23,402 bases of DNA from Nymphaea colorata (Eukaryota; Streptophyta; Magnoliopsida; Nymphaeales; Nymphaeaceae): the NCBI RefSeq assembly GCF_008831285.2, contig NW_022204630.1, forward strand, positions 1 to 23,402, written 5' to 3'. Each line of letters opens with the position of its first letter. Positions within the stretch are counted from its first letter, which is position 1. Below, in pieces: positions 1-10,048 of this stretch. Position numbers and translations under genes: made by a program. The notes under the pieces are model-generated. The model was not told where the DNA came from, ran no database searches, and worked only from the letters and a program-made list of their open reading frames with translations.

Positions 1-78
1 CAACCCCAACCCCAACCCAACCCCAACCCCAACCCCAACCCCAACCCCAACCCCAACCCCAACCCCAACCCCAACCCC
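1..78. repeat. Left telomere, C4A2 repeats
   Basis: Tandem CCCCAA units read inward from the very first base, as expected for the C-rich strand at a chromosome's left end. One unit at about 16-20 has only three C (CCCAA). The repeat stops abruptly at 78 and the stop codon of the first gene lies only 50 bp further in. C4A2 telomeres are typical of oligohymenophorean ciliates; spirotrichs have C4A4 instead. Confidence 0.98.
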
Positions 79-127
79 TCCATTTTATTCTCAAATATAT
101 TTTGCTTTAATAAACCAAATATGAAGA

Positions 128-2287
128 TCAATAATTTTAGTCATATATTTCTGGCTCTTCTACATTTTTGCTCAACGCCCTTGCTGATTTTTTGACTCTG
201 CTCGAGTACTTATGAGATTCTTCGCTTTCTTCCTCCTAAATTGCGTTGTTCTAATAGTATTCCTCCTCGTTTTCGTCCTCAATGTAGAACCTTTCGAAAA
301 ATCCGTGGAAGTTCAAATGCTCCAGATCATCAGAGCATAGCGAAAGTTCGGCAATAATGAGTTCAATGTACTTGTCCTCGAGTTCCAGCTTATGGAACAT
401 TTCAATCAGACTCTTTTTGGGGACAGTTTGCTCTCCGTTTTTGATGTTTTCGAAGGCAACCTGGAGCTATCTTGGGTAAGTGCTTGTCATCTAAGCAATC
501 CTTATGATCATTTCCTTCTATTAGTTCTCTTAGATAAGTTCAAACTCCTCAATGACTTTGCGAAGCTTCGATATTAAGACCGCATTTTTGATCATTTCCT
601 AAGGCTGAACAGTCTCCTTATCGTAGCAATAGGATAGGAAAACTTTGGTATAATCTGATGTCAAATAGAAAGGCTCATTTACCAGCATATTGCAAAGATC
701 AGCATATGTGAATTCGTTTGTTTCTGCAGATTCGATGTCATTTTGGATGTCTTTAAACGGATATCTTTGGGATTTCATGCGGTAAGTAAGCAATTCCTTT
801 ATCTATGCGAGTATCTTTTTGTTTGGTTTGAAGGAAGCTTATTTATGTTATTTTTTCTTGTCTGATTTTGCACTGTGAGCCTTTTTCTTCTTGCTTTCCT
901 CCTTCTTGTAAAGCTATTCCTCCTATTCGTTTTATTAGAAATCTTTTTTGTACTTATTGATGGGTAGCTATTGCTGTTATTGAGGTTTATTCTCCTATTT
1001 TTCGAATTAATCATCGTATTAGTCATCATTATACTAATCGGCTTCCTCCTACTTTGCAGGCTATACGTGCTAAGCTTACTTTATTTATGCCTTATTTGCT
1101 TAGTTTGTTTAAGGCTCACCAGTGATCAAAGGTTGTGGATCTGCTGATTTTTATGGTTGATGTTTTGGTATCATTTTTTATTTTTCCTTTAAAGAGGCTA
1201 GCTGTGATTCTATATTTGCTATCTTTGCTTTTGCTTCTTAGAGCTGCTTTAAAAGATGTTAGTTTTATTGCTTAAGCTGGCTATATTTTTGCTCAGCCTA
1301 TTGATTCTCTTCAGATTTTTGATGAAGAATTTTTGCTTCGTTGATTTTCACATTCTTATTGGTCCTTACCAAAGGTTTTGCAAGAGTCTTTTGTTGGTTA
1401 TCCCTCAATATTTTAACTATTTAACCAGTTAATCGTTTCTTTTTTGAAGCTCAATTGTCTTTCTTTTTCGGTATTATAATCTCTCAAGGCCTTTTTTTCT
1501 TTATTTTGGTATTTTTAAATTTAACTCTTTAATTTTCCCTAAAATTATTCAATGACCTGCTAATAACTCTCTTGTTTCTCCGCAATTAGCTGCTTTTCTT
1601 GAAGCTATTCTTCCAAATACCTTCTCAGTTCCGCATTTTATCTCTCTAGTTCTTCCTGATCGAGGATCTGAGAGCAATAGTCCTCGAGTAGGGAATTCAA
1701 GCGTTTGTTCTCATCAATGACCACTTTCCTTTCAATCTCTATCTCATTGATTTTGGTATATTTCATCATTTTCTTTATCTTTTGGTTTTCGGTCTTGAGA
1801 GCGTCGTTTTCTTATCTAGATTATCTGACGATTTTTTTCAAATTTTTTATTATCATATTCTCTTTCTAAATACTTTGAAACTGTACCTCATTCGGACGGC
1901 TTTGGTAGATGTTCAATCTGCTTCCCTTCCCGCCCAACACTTCAGGAGCAGTATCTATAAACTTATTAATTTTGTCCTTCTCTCGTTAAAGCATCGATAT
2001 CTTGGTCTTCAGTCTTATGTTCTCTTCGGTGATTTCATTCAAATTTTGTTTGAGTTGCAAGGCCTACGAGTAGAGTCGCTATTTATCTTGCTGGATCTTG
2101 CGAGGAAGGATTCGGCCGAAATCATGAGTAGTGAGATCGGGTTTCATTATCTTCACCTGCTTTCGAATTGGATTTTTTTGCAAAGTGTCCTTTTAGCTCA
2201 GATCCTCAACGCTACCCTGTCCCCAATTTCCCTTGTAACCCGGCTTGGCGGATTGTGGCCTTAATAGATGAAGTTGTACCTTTTCAT
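128..2287 (-). CDS. Long coiled-coil protein with acidic linker and possible EF-hand-like C-terminus
   Basis: Starts at ATG 2287 and ends at TGA 128, about 719 aa with TAA/TAG read as Glu. The first two thirds are heptad-like coiled coil rich in E, K, Q, L and N. A very acidic E/D/K-rich linker follows (from about 1100 down to 830). The last 220 residues are globular, with a segment near 300-480 (residues ...HKLELEDKYIELIIAEL...) that resembles paired helix-loop-helix EF-hand folds but lacks a canonical DxDxDG loop. Two frame breaks are needed: one missing base near the GGGG at 2221-2224 and one extra base in the six-A run at 1440-1445 (a 22-nt intron just below it is an alternative for the second). 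The 3' UTR before the telomere can be at most about 50 nt. I do not recognise the family; a ciliary or basal-body structural role is plausible for such architecture but is inference. Confidence 0.75.
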
Positions 2288-2631
2288 TTCTGATTTTTAA
2301 ATAAAATAATAGGAAATTCTATTTGGATGAATGACTAAGAAATAAAGAAATGCGAAATTGAGCTCAGATTGTGGCTAATATTGCTTTTTGTTGATTTTAA
2401 AACTATATCTAGGAATATAATACACATTAATAAAAGATTGAGATTGAGTAAATACTGATACAGTTAATCTGATTAGCTGTGAGTGGGAAAACGACCAAAA
2501 GGATGGAACAAATAGACAATTGTTTTTTATTTTGATGCCAATATTAAGATTTGCTTGGCCTATGCTACCTGCCCATAATCAGGAATCTTCAAAAGATATG
2601 GTATATTTAATAGATAAATATGCACAGAGTA
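2288..2631. other. 344-bp AT-rich gap between two tandem minus-strand genes
   Basis: It separates the start of the gene at 128-2287 from the stop of the gene at 2632-3360, so it should hold the former's promoter and the latter's 3' UTR. On the minus strand the reading frame downstream of TGA 2632 stays open for about 115 codons, so the upstream gene could be longer if that stop is a base error or lies in an intron. Short plus-strand ORFs (for example ATG 2327, about 40 codons) are expected by chance when only TGA stops. No RNA gene was recognised. Confidence 0.5.
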
Positions 2632-3360
2632 TCACTTGTAGAGTCTTTTGTAGCGTGGTGACAGTAAGGCTTAGTAAGTATACGTATTTCTTTTTGTCTA
2701 CAAATTCAAGTCACTGCAAAGAGGGCAAACCTTCATTCCAACACACAAGCATCCATTCTTTTCGACGAATAAGTTGTAATCATGCCTAATCTTTGCTCTT
2801 TTATATTCCTAGGAGCTATTTAAATACCTACTTTTCATGCCATCGATCTTATCAAGCCAAAACCTATCTTACCTTTAAAACATATCTTTCTTAGTAGGGA
2901 TGTTGGCAATGTTGGAAATGACAAAATTCTATCTTTCTGCTTTGTTTTTTTGGATGATTAGCTATTTTCTTTTTATCTATTCCTGCAACTCGTTTATTTT
3001 TCTTCTTTTTGCAGTATTTTAAAGTCTCAAAGTGTTGAGTTGTTCCTTAGTAGCATAGTTACTTCTATAGGGAAACTGATAATGATCAAATTTTAAGGCC
3101 TTATACTTGTGATCGTAATCTATGGATTGCCGATAATTGAGAAGTTCTGATAAATTGCTTTTAAGTTGATTTCTTTTCTCTACGAGTTGCAAATATTCCA
3201 TTTTATTTTTGTTTAGTATTTAAATTTCCCTCTTCAATTCATTTTTTCTGATGATGACGGTATGATTTTTATCTGGCTGCTCTTCAATACACTGCTCTTT
3301 CGAAAAATCCAAATGCAAAAGAGATTTAAAAAGCTATTGCGGCTTGATGGGAGTGGTCAT
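2632..3360 (-). CDS. Unrecognised 242-aa coiled-coil protein with Cys-rich end
   Basis: A single uninterrupted frame from ATG 3360 (an upstream in-frame TGA supports this start) to TGA 2632 codes 242 aa with TAA/TAG = Glu. The N-terminal two thirds are charged and helical, with KRE/NELQ-type repeats consistent with a coiled coil. Near the C-terminus there is a cysteine cluster of the form C-x-C-x5-C-x2-C (CLCVGMKVCPLC) that might bind metal, but no known zinc-finger family is matched. It is divergently arranged with the plus-strand gene starting at 3430, with only 69 bp between the two start codons, so the two probably share a promoter. Function unknown. Confidence 0.75.
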
Positions 3361-3429
3361 GGAGTTATAACGTGGAATATATTGATATATATGCCATATG
3401 GACCTCGTAAAATAGGCAATAATATAATA
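3361..3429. promoter_or_regulatory. 69-bp bidirectional promoter
   Basis: This is the only DNA between the start codons at 3360 (minus) and 3430 (plus). It is AT-rich, with TATAT and AATATAATAAT runs. Shared promoter function is inferred from layout alone. Confidence 0.5.
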
Positions 3430-4473
3430 ATGTTGGATTCATAACGCAAACAAACCATTTTTACCAGCCGCGCCAGCTACCAACTCAGGGAAATTTAGCA
3501 CAACTGCAGAGAAGTTGTCTCCATGTCCAAATTACTCAACACCCTCAGCGCCGAAATAGCCTCATCGGAAGTCAATTGCAAGAAGATATAATTTTTCAAG
3601 AGCGAAATTAAAGACAAACTGAAGGAGTTCGCAGGTAGTGTGGATGAAATATACAAGATACTAGACAAGAAAATTCAATTAATTTTGATGGAATTGAAAA
3701 AACGAGATACTAAGGAAGAAAAAGGCAAAGCCTAGGATACTTGCAGTAAATGCAAGGGCGGCATCGCAAAGAGCCAAGATCAATGCTAAAGATTGACGAA
3801 TAGCGAAAGCGAAAGAATGTTTTCGGATACTCTGAACCCACGAGTCAACCACTTATAGGCTAAGATTATTTAGTACCAAGCTATTTAGATAAAACTCAAA
3901 AGTAAAATAGGAGAACTTACTTCCAAAAATGAGGCCCTTTTGGAGGAATTCAACCGACTCTCCACCGCATCAAACAAGAAAATCAACGAATTGACCAGCA
4001 AAATATCCAACAAAGAAATATATAGCACAGAATACTAGAATGGCAATTATTCACCCCTCAAATCTGGGAGAGAGGCTTAGATTCCAGCCTATCCTATTCC
4101 TTCCCTTCGGCCTAAAAAATCAAACGGTTTAAACTTTTAAACTGACCAATTCTCGTATCAGTTATCAAATGAGCCTTCCTACATATCATAAACTCATGCA
4201 ATCGACGACAAGCCTAATTTCTTGAGTTTCGGTTGTATGCCTTCGCGCGTGACGAAGACATCAAATAACATACTCGCAAAATCGAACGTGAGTGAGTAAT
4301 ACGAAAGATTCGACCGTAACGACAAAAACAGGAGATTCGATATTTTGCTAAACAAGCTGAGAGACTCCCAACAGTAAAGTACTGACGGCAGCCATTCGGA
4401 GTAAATGAGAGCAATGAATGAATAAATTGGCAGCGTATTCTCGCACAACGTGGTGCAGAGATATCAGATATGA
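3430..4473 (+). CDS. Unrecognised 347-aa coiled-coil protein
   Basis: ATG 3430 opens a frame of 348 codons to TGA 4471-4473 without any frame break; in-frame TAA/TAG are frequent and read as Glu. Residues from about 20 to 190 are strongly helical and charged (KSEIKDKLKEF, IEIKLKSKIGELTSKNEALL), indicating coiled coil. A CSKC pair with a further Cys 13 residues on might bind metal, though it is not a recognised finger. The C-terminal 150 residues are Ser/Asn/Pro-rich and look disordered, a typical phosphorylated tail. A second ATG at 3523 is possible, but the upstream codons also look coding (REIEHNCREVV). It converges on the minus-strand gene ending at 4525, with a 51-bp gap. Function unknown. 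Confidence 0.78.
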
Positions 4474-4524
4474 TGATGATTGGTGTACATTTATGATCAT
4501 TTATATTCTATAAAGGCATGGTTA

Positions 4525-6013
4525 TCATTAATCGCTTTCGTCCTCGCTCAGCTCCTTGCTTGGCTTTGCCTTTACCTTCTTTGCCTTGTTTGGCTTCTTC
4601 ATGCTGCTAGCGCTCTCAGAGCTCTTCACACTGCCTTGGCTGCTCGATTTGTGCAAAGATCCAGCTTTCTAAACGATATCAACAGAGAGAATCGGTAACT
4701 TGCCTTCTACGTCATTATTGTAATTATCGTACTGGACCGGTGATTGTTGGGGAACTGGCTCCTGCAAAAAGATTTGGTTGAAGTTTTTCAGTCTCAGGAA
4801 CACGTTGGCCTTCCACTCTCCTCCCTTGAACTCCACTGATATCGTATCGTCCAAAAGTGATATCAGCTCCCTCACTTTCATTCCCGAACTGGCCAAACTA
4901 CCTGAAAACTACGCCCAATTCCTCAGCAGCTCCTGGAGTTCTTCCTTAGACTCCTTCTCATACTCTTCAATTTCTGAGTTTTCGAATTAGAAATCACCCT
5001 CAACGACTTCGAGATGGAGGAGGGATGCGATCATGACGGCGTCGAACTTGTCGATGTAAGGGTTTTCCTTGAGATCTGCCTTGTAGAGCTTGCGGAAGGA
5101 GCGAAGCAGGTTGAATAGTCTGACATCGATGGAGAGCCTGCAGTTTCTGGTGAAGATATCATAGAAGCTGCTGTTCTCCTCCTTGATGAACCGCTCGAAG
5201 TCGTAGTCGAATTCGAACCTGAGGTGAGCCTTGCTAGCCAGCTGCAGATTGAATGTCAGTTCAAAGAATTCACCAAGCACTTGAATGTACTGGGTTACCT
5301 CTTCGTTGGTGGTGGTGATGAAGAAAGTGGTCTTGGTGTCGTTTACCATCGAGTTCACGTGGATCTACTTATACAGGTCGGCGTAGTCCGGCTGCTCCTC
5401 TGAAAGGATGGAGAAGAAGGAGTTTACGTTTTCCTTGAATACTGTTTCCAGCTCCTTTGCTCTCTCGACCGTTTTCGATGTTACTGTAAGCTTCAGGAAC
5501 GGTCTCACCTTCTCCGCGGACTCTTGCTTTTCGATTTCGATGTCGACTTCTGAGGTATAGACTGGTTGAGCCTGTCCGATGAGAATATTGATGTGGGCCT
5601 CTTGCGGTTTTTTATCTGGTTATTCGGTGGGAGTGCTCATGCCTGGAGCAGCTGCTGGTGCGGCGCTGCTTTCCTCTTCTGTTCTTGATTTTCGCTGAGA
5701 CTTTGCTTGATTTCCTCAGCTTTGTTGAGGAGGCCGATCCTCGCTTTCCATATCTAATGTTTGGATATGGTTTCGAAGGAGTTGTAATACTCTTTGGCCT
5801 GTTCCAAATTGAGCGTATCTTTATCGGGGTGTGCGTAATTTAATTTTCTAATCACCTACTTCATTTCAGGTATACCTTGGAGACGGTGCCGGGGTACTGA
5901 TATGGCACTTATAGTTCTGTGATGATGTTGATGAATTCCTGTTGGTTGATTTCTCCGTCCTTGTCTTAGTCGTACTTGGCGAAGAGGTCGATGAATTCTT
6001 GCTGTTTGGCCAT
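4525..6013 (-). CDS. EF-hand protein with large unrecognised C-terminal region
   Basis: ATG 6013 begins with a clear EF-hand: helix QQEFIDLFAKY, then loop DEDKDGEINQQE with Asp/Glu at the calcium positions (the second residue is an in-frame TAA = Glu). A second, degenerate hand follows (HPDKDTLNLEQAKEYY); its HPD triad recalls J-domains, but the surrounding helices fit an EF-hand better. A 20-nt intron sits at 5856-5875. After about residue 120 the frame changes (near 5675-5690) to an Ala/Pro-rich linker and then about 330 aa of alpha/beta sequence that I do not recognise, ending in a Lys/Ser-rich tail at TGA 4525. The change is either a lost base, a 23-nt intron, or two separate genes (a TGA at 5637 overlaps an ATG at 5640). 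The frame is also open upstream of ATG 6013 through the gap to 6276, so the true start could be further up. Calcium-binding is likely for the N-terminus; the rest is unknown. Confidence 0.68.
5856..5875 (-). other. 20-nt intron
   Basis: The minus-strand sequence GTATACCTGAAATGAAGTAG carries an in-frame TGA. Removing it joins TCC AAG to GTG ATT AGA and keeps the EF-hand pair in frame. Confidence 0.85.
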
Positions 6014-6275
6014 CGGTTCTGCAAAGATATATCTATAATTATGATCCGTGAATAGGCAATTAAATTTGATTGTTTATTCATACTATCCCAGAAAATAGGC
6101 AAAAAGGGTATAGAAAAGTACAGCAAGGATGGGCAAGGGATGAAGGAATTATTTAGAAAAAAATAGGTGTTTTGAATTGGGAGTTTTCATCGGTGAGTGA
6201 TCGTTAGCAGTGTGAGTTCTGTTGTAAGTTAGCATATTCGAATATAAATTATCAAAGTTATTCATTCGATGGGAT

Positions 6276-6740
6276 TCAGAAGCGTTCCTTCCAAAAATTA
6301 TGCTCGTTGGGTGCGAGGGCTGACAATCTGATTTTTTCCAGAAATTTAATGAAAATAAGCTTGCTCTTAAAGTCCATTTTTTAATTGCTGAAAATCCTCT
6401 TGATGAATTCAGTCTTGCCGTAGATGTCCGCCATATATCTTCGTATCTTTTTGTGGGAGTCTGCATTTTAGATGTTGTGCTAACCGACTCCAAACAATTT
6501 TTTGGTTGATCTGAAATTGCCCTTATCCTTGAGGATGTACTGGTTGATGATATTGTACTCTTCTTCTGTTTGGTTCTTCTCGAGGTATTAGTTGAGGTAG
6601 TTTTTATTAATTGTCTTGAGGTTGATATTGAGAGAGGCCGTCTCTTGCTCGCTTCCCTTCTTCTTGAGGATGTTTTGCTGCCGAGTCTCGTTTCGATACT
6701 CCAGGATGTTGAACCTGCGCTTGGCTGGTGGATTTTACAT
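6276..6740 (-). CDS. Unrecognised 154-aa basic helical protein
   Basis: ATG 6740 is immediately preceded by an in-frame TGA, which fixes the start; the frame runs 155 codons to TGA 6276 with no break. The protein is basic and rich in Asn, Lys, Glu and Ile (LEYRNETRQQNILKKKGSE, KIRRYMADIYGKTEFI). It has no membrane segment and no motif I can name. A possible alternative C-terminus exists: the +1 frame just beyond the stop stays open toward 6014. It lies between an EF-hand gene and a gene of unknown function, all on the minus strand. Function unknown. Confidence 0.7.
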
Positions 6741-6830
6741 TCAGTTCAAATATACTCTGCCGATAATAATGCACCTAAAAACCGAAAATGTTCAAAATAT
6801 CAAAGAATTATATATCATAAAGTTGAATCA

Positions 6831-8283
6831 TCACATTTGCCAAGACCAGCTCGTCGAGTCCTGCATGAATGGATTATTGAAAGCGCTATTCTAGAGACAC
6901 CACTTTGAATCGAAGGGCCTCTCATCAGCATTGTTTGTTGAGTCGTTTGCATTTTCGCTGATTTATGTTTAGGTCTTTTCGCCCTATTCAGATCTCTAGG
7001 CAATTTCGCTACATCTTCGATAGTTATGGCGTAATAACGAAGCTTTTTTTACTGGTTTGCAGGTCAAATGATGGATTGTCGATTCTTCCTTGGGGAAATA
7101 AGTGAAACTGTTTTCGCCTTTGCAATCCTGATGACGATTCTAGCTCATCACATTATTCTAATAGTGAATCCTGATGACTGGTTTTTGAGGATTGGGGACT
7201 GACATTCTGGGAGGAAAAGTGGAAGAAAAAGAAGCAAAGTTTCGCATTGTGCTGTCTGTCAAGCTGATCTTGATTGAAGGTGTCATATCTACTTTCTTCT
7301 TTACGATTATGTTTGATTGCTTTAGAGGAAGGCTTTTCGCCAAATCTCCATGGTTGAAGTCGATATGATTCTATTTCGATGAAAGAACTTTTGAAGAATT
7401 TAGTTGATTGACTTTTTCAAGCGATACCTCTATGCTCGATCGATGGTTGGGATTGGTTTTGGTCTTAATTCCGTTTATTGACTTATCACTAACGCTTAAT
7501 TTTTTGGATGAGCCATTGGACATTTGCCGTTTTTTCAACTTGTAAGCTATTTCAGATTGAATCATGGACTTGTTAATCGTTCCTTTATAACAAAATAAAT
7601 ACGCAAATGAACTTCTAGAGAGGATAGTGCTTGCGAAAATGTAACTGCTTAAAAAAAGTCGAAATTTCTTGTCATTTTATTGGCAAAGATGCTGGTAATT
7701 CCTCTGACCATCTCTTACTCGTTCCTTAGGAGAGATTTTTGGTCGATTTAATGTTTTCCGAAATGGGGATTAAACCACATTTTAGTTATTCCATTTTCTG
7801 TGAAACCGATCATTTTAGCATTAAGCATGAAGTAATTGCCAGTCAGGGCGAGAAGCACCTCGCTCCACGCAAAACCTCTTGAAGAACAAGCAAATTTTCC
7901 ATATCACTCAGGCTGAGATCGTCGAGCAGGCAGGAGATAGGTTCCGTATACACTTGAAGGACATCCATGGTTCCACACTAAAGTAAAGTTTTTTCTTTGA
8001 TTTTCGCATCAATAAGCTTGATGATGCTCGGGTCGACAACATTCCTATGGCTGATCATGAGCTTCAGCTGATAGTTGAGCTGATGATGCAGGGGGATTTC
8101 ATAACAGTCAGCCACCTAAAGCGACTTTTCGTCCTGAACCAATGATGGACTGCCTTATATTTCGGTTCTTTTATCAGTGAGTTACCTCCAATTACGAACA
8201 GCACCGAGGAGTTGCTTTGATTCGTCATTACCCATCTTCCTAAAGAATTTTCTATAATAATGATCTAATAAATTGGAAGCCAT
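6831..8283 (-). CDS. Unrecognised protein, possible highly diverged kinase-like fold; two frame breaks
   Basis: ATG 8283 follows an in-frame TGA and opens about 145 codons. The frame then breaks near 7858-7862 (one base short beside GG) and continues for another 95 codons to a TGA at 7562. That TGA overlaps an ATG at 7565, whose frame runs to TGA 6831. Two genes overlapping by ATGA would be odd in a eukaryote, whereas one missing base in the CC opposite 7566-7567 fuses everything into one protein of about 484 aa; I prefer the single gene. The first 250 residues include SIIKLIDAKIKEK...CGTMDVLQVYTE, reminiscent of kinase strands beta-4/beta-5 and hinge, but no catalytic HRD or DFG is visible, so kinase ancestry is only a guess. 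The C-terminal 240 residues are Ser/Thr/Lys-rich and probably disordered. Confidence 0.6.
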
Positions 8284-8445
8284 TAATTGTCCTGAAATTC
8301 AATTTGACAATGGCTACACAGTGACTGTCTTTTGGCCCTTTTCGAAGCTTCTGGAGAATGCTTTGGGAGAATTGGAAGGAAAAATATAAAAAACTGTTGA
8401 ATATTCAATCAAAAAAGAACCTTTCGAAAGATGATGGTATGATTA

Positions 8446-8771
8446 TCATTTATGAAGATATTTTCCGTATTGGTTGTCGACACTTAACAATAATTTTTTG
8501 GTATTATCGCTCAACTGCATAGCAAATATTTTACCTTTGAAAGAGTCCTTTCGGATTCTGAGATGATGCGATCGTACTCTTTGGAGGCGACAGTTTTTTC
8601 CTTGACCAGGCCTTCCAGATAGGCTTTCTCTTTTTTCATCTTCATCATCTCGCTCTGCATAAGCTACAATTCCTTGCGCTCGGAGATGAGGTCGTTCATG
8701 AGGTCGCTGCGCTGCTCCTTGAGGATGTTGATTCGGCCCTTGAGCTCGTTGAGAGTTGAGTCCTCGTCCAT
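8446..8771 (-). CDS. SSNA1: SSNA1 / DIP13 homologue, microtubule-binding coiled coil
   Basis: The spliced product is 101 aa, close to the family's roughly 110-120 aa, and entirely coiled coil. It follows the family pattern along its length: LNELKGRINILKEQRSDL, then an E/K/M heptad region, then KTVASKEYDRIISESE and LSDNTKKLLLSV, matching the human features NNEL..., ASRNEFDRTIAETE and ...SSQTLLSVL. SSNA1 (DIP13 in Chlamydomonas) forms fibrils on microtubules, can branch them, and sits at basal bodies, cilia and centrosomes, so a basal-body role is expected here. The start is ATG 8771; a 20-nt intron (8515-8534) is removed near codon 79; TGA 8446 ends it. Only 42 bp separate the start from the stop of the upstream gene. 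Identification rests on recalled family sequence, not a search. Confidence 0.85.
8515..8534 (-). other. 20-nt intron in SSNA1
   Basis: Minus-strand GTAAAATATTTGCTATGCAG. Retaining it leads to a TGA three codons later; removing it joins TCA AAG to TTG AGC and continues the family-typical LSDNTKKLLLSV. Confidence 0.93.
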
Positions 8772-8813
8772 TTAAATATTATAACCACCATATCAAATTA
8801 TAAGTTGAGAAAA

Positions 8814-10030
8814 TCAAGAAAAAATGTTATCGCTGCCGCTTCGACTGTAGGATAGGCTTCGGTTTTTAGTATTGCGCAGAGATTAAAGCTTTTATCTTAT
8901 TAGATTGGCGTCCTCGCCCTTGACTGGATCAACTTTGGTGGGCTTTACTCTATCTCCAAGGGTGTTTATGGAGCGGTCGTGATACTTATCGAAAGTGTAA
9001 TTACCGCTTAAAGCCTTCTAAATTAACCGATTTCTACATTGAGCTGGTTGGAGTTGTACTTGTACTCTTCTTCATTCATATATCGATGCTGCATCTTATT
9101 TAGTCTTTGCTCTTCCACCTGTTTCTATAGAAACATAGCATATTATTTCTTGTCGAAGGGAGCTTTGTGCTCTCGAAAAACTCCGTTAATGAAGCTGTAT
9201 GAATTTTATTCGGGATTGAAGTTCTTTTGCTATCTTTTGCGATAGTTCAATAGCTGTCTTGAAAGCGTATCATTTACTTACAGATTCTTTATTTCTTTTG
9301 CTAATAATCGCTTTATTGCTTTTTGAGTATGTCCTAATTTTCTTTTACTAAGCCTAGCCTTCTATTTTTCTTTACATCTATTTCTCTTTTCTAATCTTTT
9401 GGTTGTATATATCGCGGTAGTAATTATAAACTGCCTGATTTTGCTCATACTTTTTATGTCTGAATCTATTTTGGAACTGCTAGATCTGGTAGGCTTCGTC
9501 TTTGTAGAATTGCTATTTCTATTGCCTTCGCAATCTTTACTTTTGTCCTCTTTGAATTGGCGCTGCCTATCTAAGGTGCCTACCATTCCCGCCTCATCTA
9601 CTCCTCACGCCTCCTTTTCTACATCTACGATCTCATTCCCAGCTCCATCGTGTCGACCTTTTCCTCAGGTTTGTACCTATGGTACAGTGCTTCCTCGAAC
9701 TTCTTCTGGTTTTATTCTTAGATTTTCTTTCGCTTTAAGTACTTTTCAAATTTTCCTTCTCCTCTTTTTCTTTTGCCTCTTTGCCCTTTTGGGTAATGTA
9801 CTCGTAATACTTCGCATCCTCTTGCTTTTAAACCTATCCGAATGCCTTTGAAGGCAATAAGTTCATCGAGGTGTTGCTTAATGCTCTCTTCTTCTATCGT
9901 GATTCTAATTTTTCAAGGCTTTTGGCTCTTTCCAGTTCCTCCGCTCGAAGCCTGCAGACGGTGGCCCATTATTCTTTTTGTAGGGTTGTTTGGAGTCAAA
10001 GGATTGGTGAGACAACCTTGATTACAGCAT
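8814..10030 (-). CDS. Coiled-coil protein with six apparent frame breaks
   Basis: Successive overlapping frames on the minus strand give a continuous charged, helical protein of about 398 aa from ATG 10030 to TGA 8814. The N-terminus is MLESRLSHQSFDSKQPYKKN; then come long E/K/R/Q runs, a region rich in Tyr, Asn and Gln (YNYYRDIYNQKIRKEKE), a segment FINGVFREHKAPFDKKEYA, and a basic Ser/Arg tail. Frame changes fall near 9945, 9895, 9835, 9755, 9590 and 9365; three need an added base and three a removed one, and the net length stays in frame. A 20-nt intron lies at 9018-9037. This is the most broken gene in the window, yet the frames between breaks look coding, so consensus errors are likelier than decay. 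The adjacent gene at 10049-10368 ends only 18 bp upstream in the same frame and may be its true 5' part. Confidence 0.55.
9018..9037 (-). other. 20-nt intron
   Basis: Minus-strand GTAGAAATCGGTTAATTTAG. Splicing joins ...CAG CTC AAT to AAG GCT TTA AGC at a codon boundary and opens the last 66 codons (SGNYTFDKYHDRSINTLGD...). Confidence 0.85.
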
Positions 10031-10048
10031 CAATATTAAATTTATTCT

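Noticed and set aside
476-495. A perfect 20-nt GTAAG...TAAG intron-like stretch on the plus strand
   Set aside because: It lies inside the minus-strand coding frame of the 128-2287 gene, and no plus-strand protein is supported on either side.
2327-2460. Plus-strand ORF of about 42 codons with a hydrophobic centre
   Set aside because: Length is expected by chance with a single stop codon; no family resemblance and no supporting intron.
5700-5860. HPD motif suggesting a J-domain co-chaperone
   Set aside because: Helices I and IV of a J-domain are not recognisable, and the spacing fits a second, degenerate EF-hand.
5866-6275. Open minus-strand frame upstream of ATG 6013, including a hydrophobic stretch
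   Set aside because: AT-rich with UTR-like composition; with TGA as the only stop such open stretches are common. Kept only as a note on start uncertainty.
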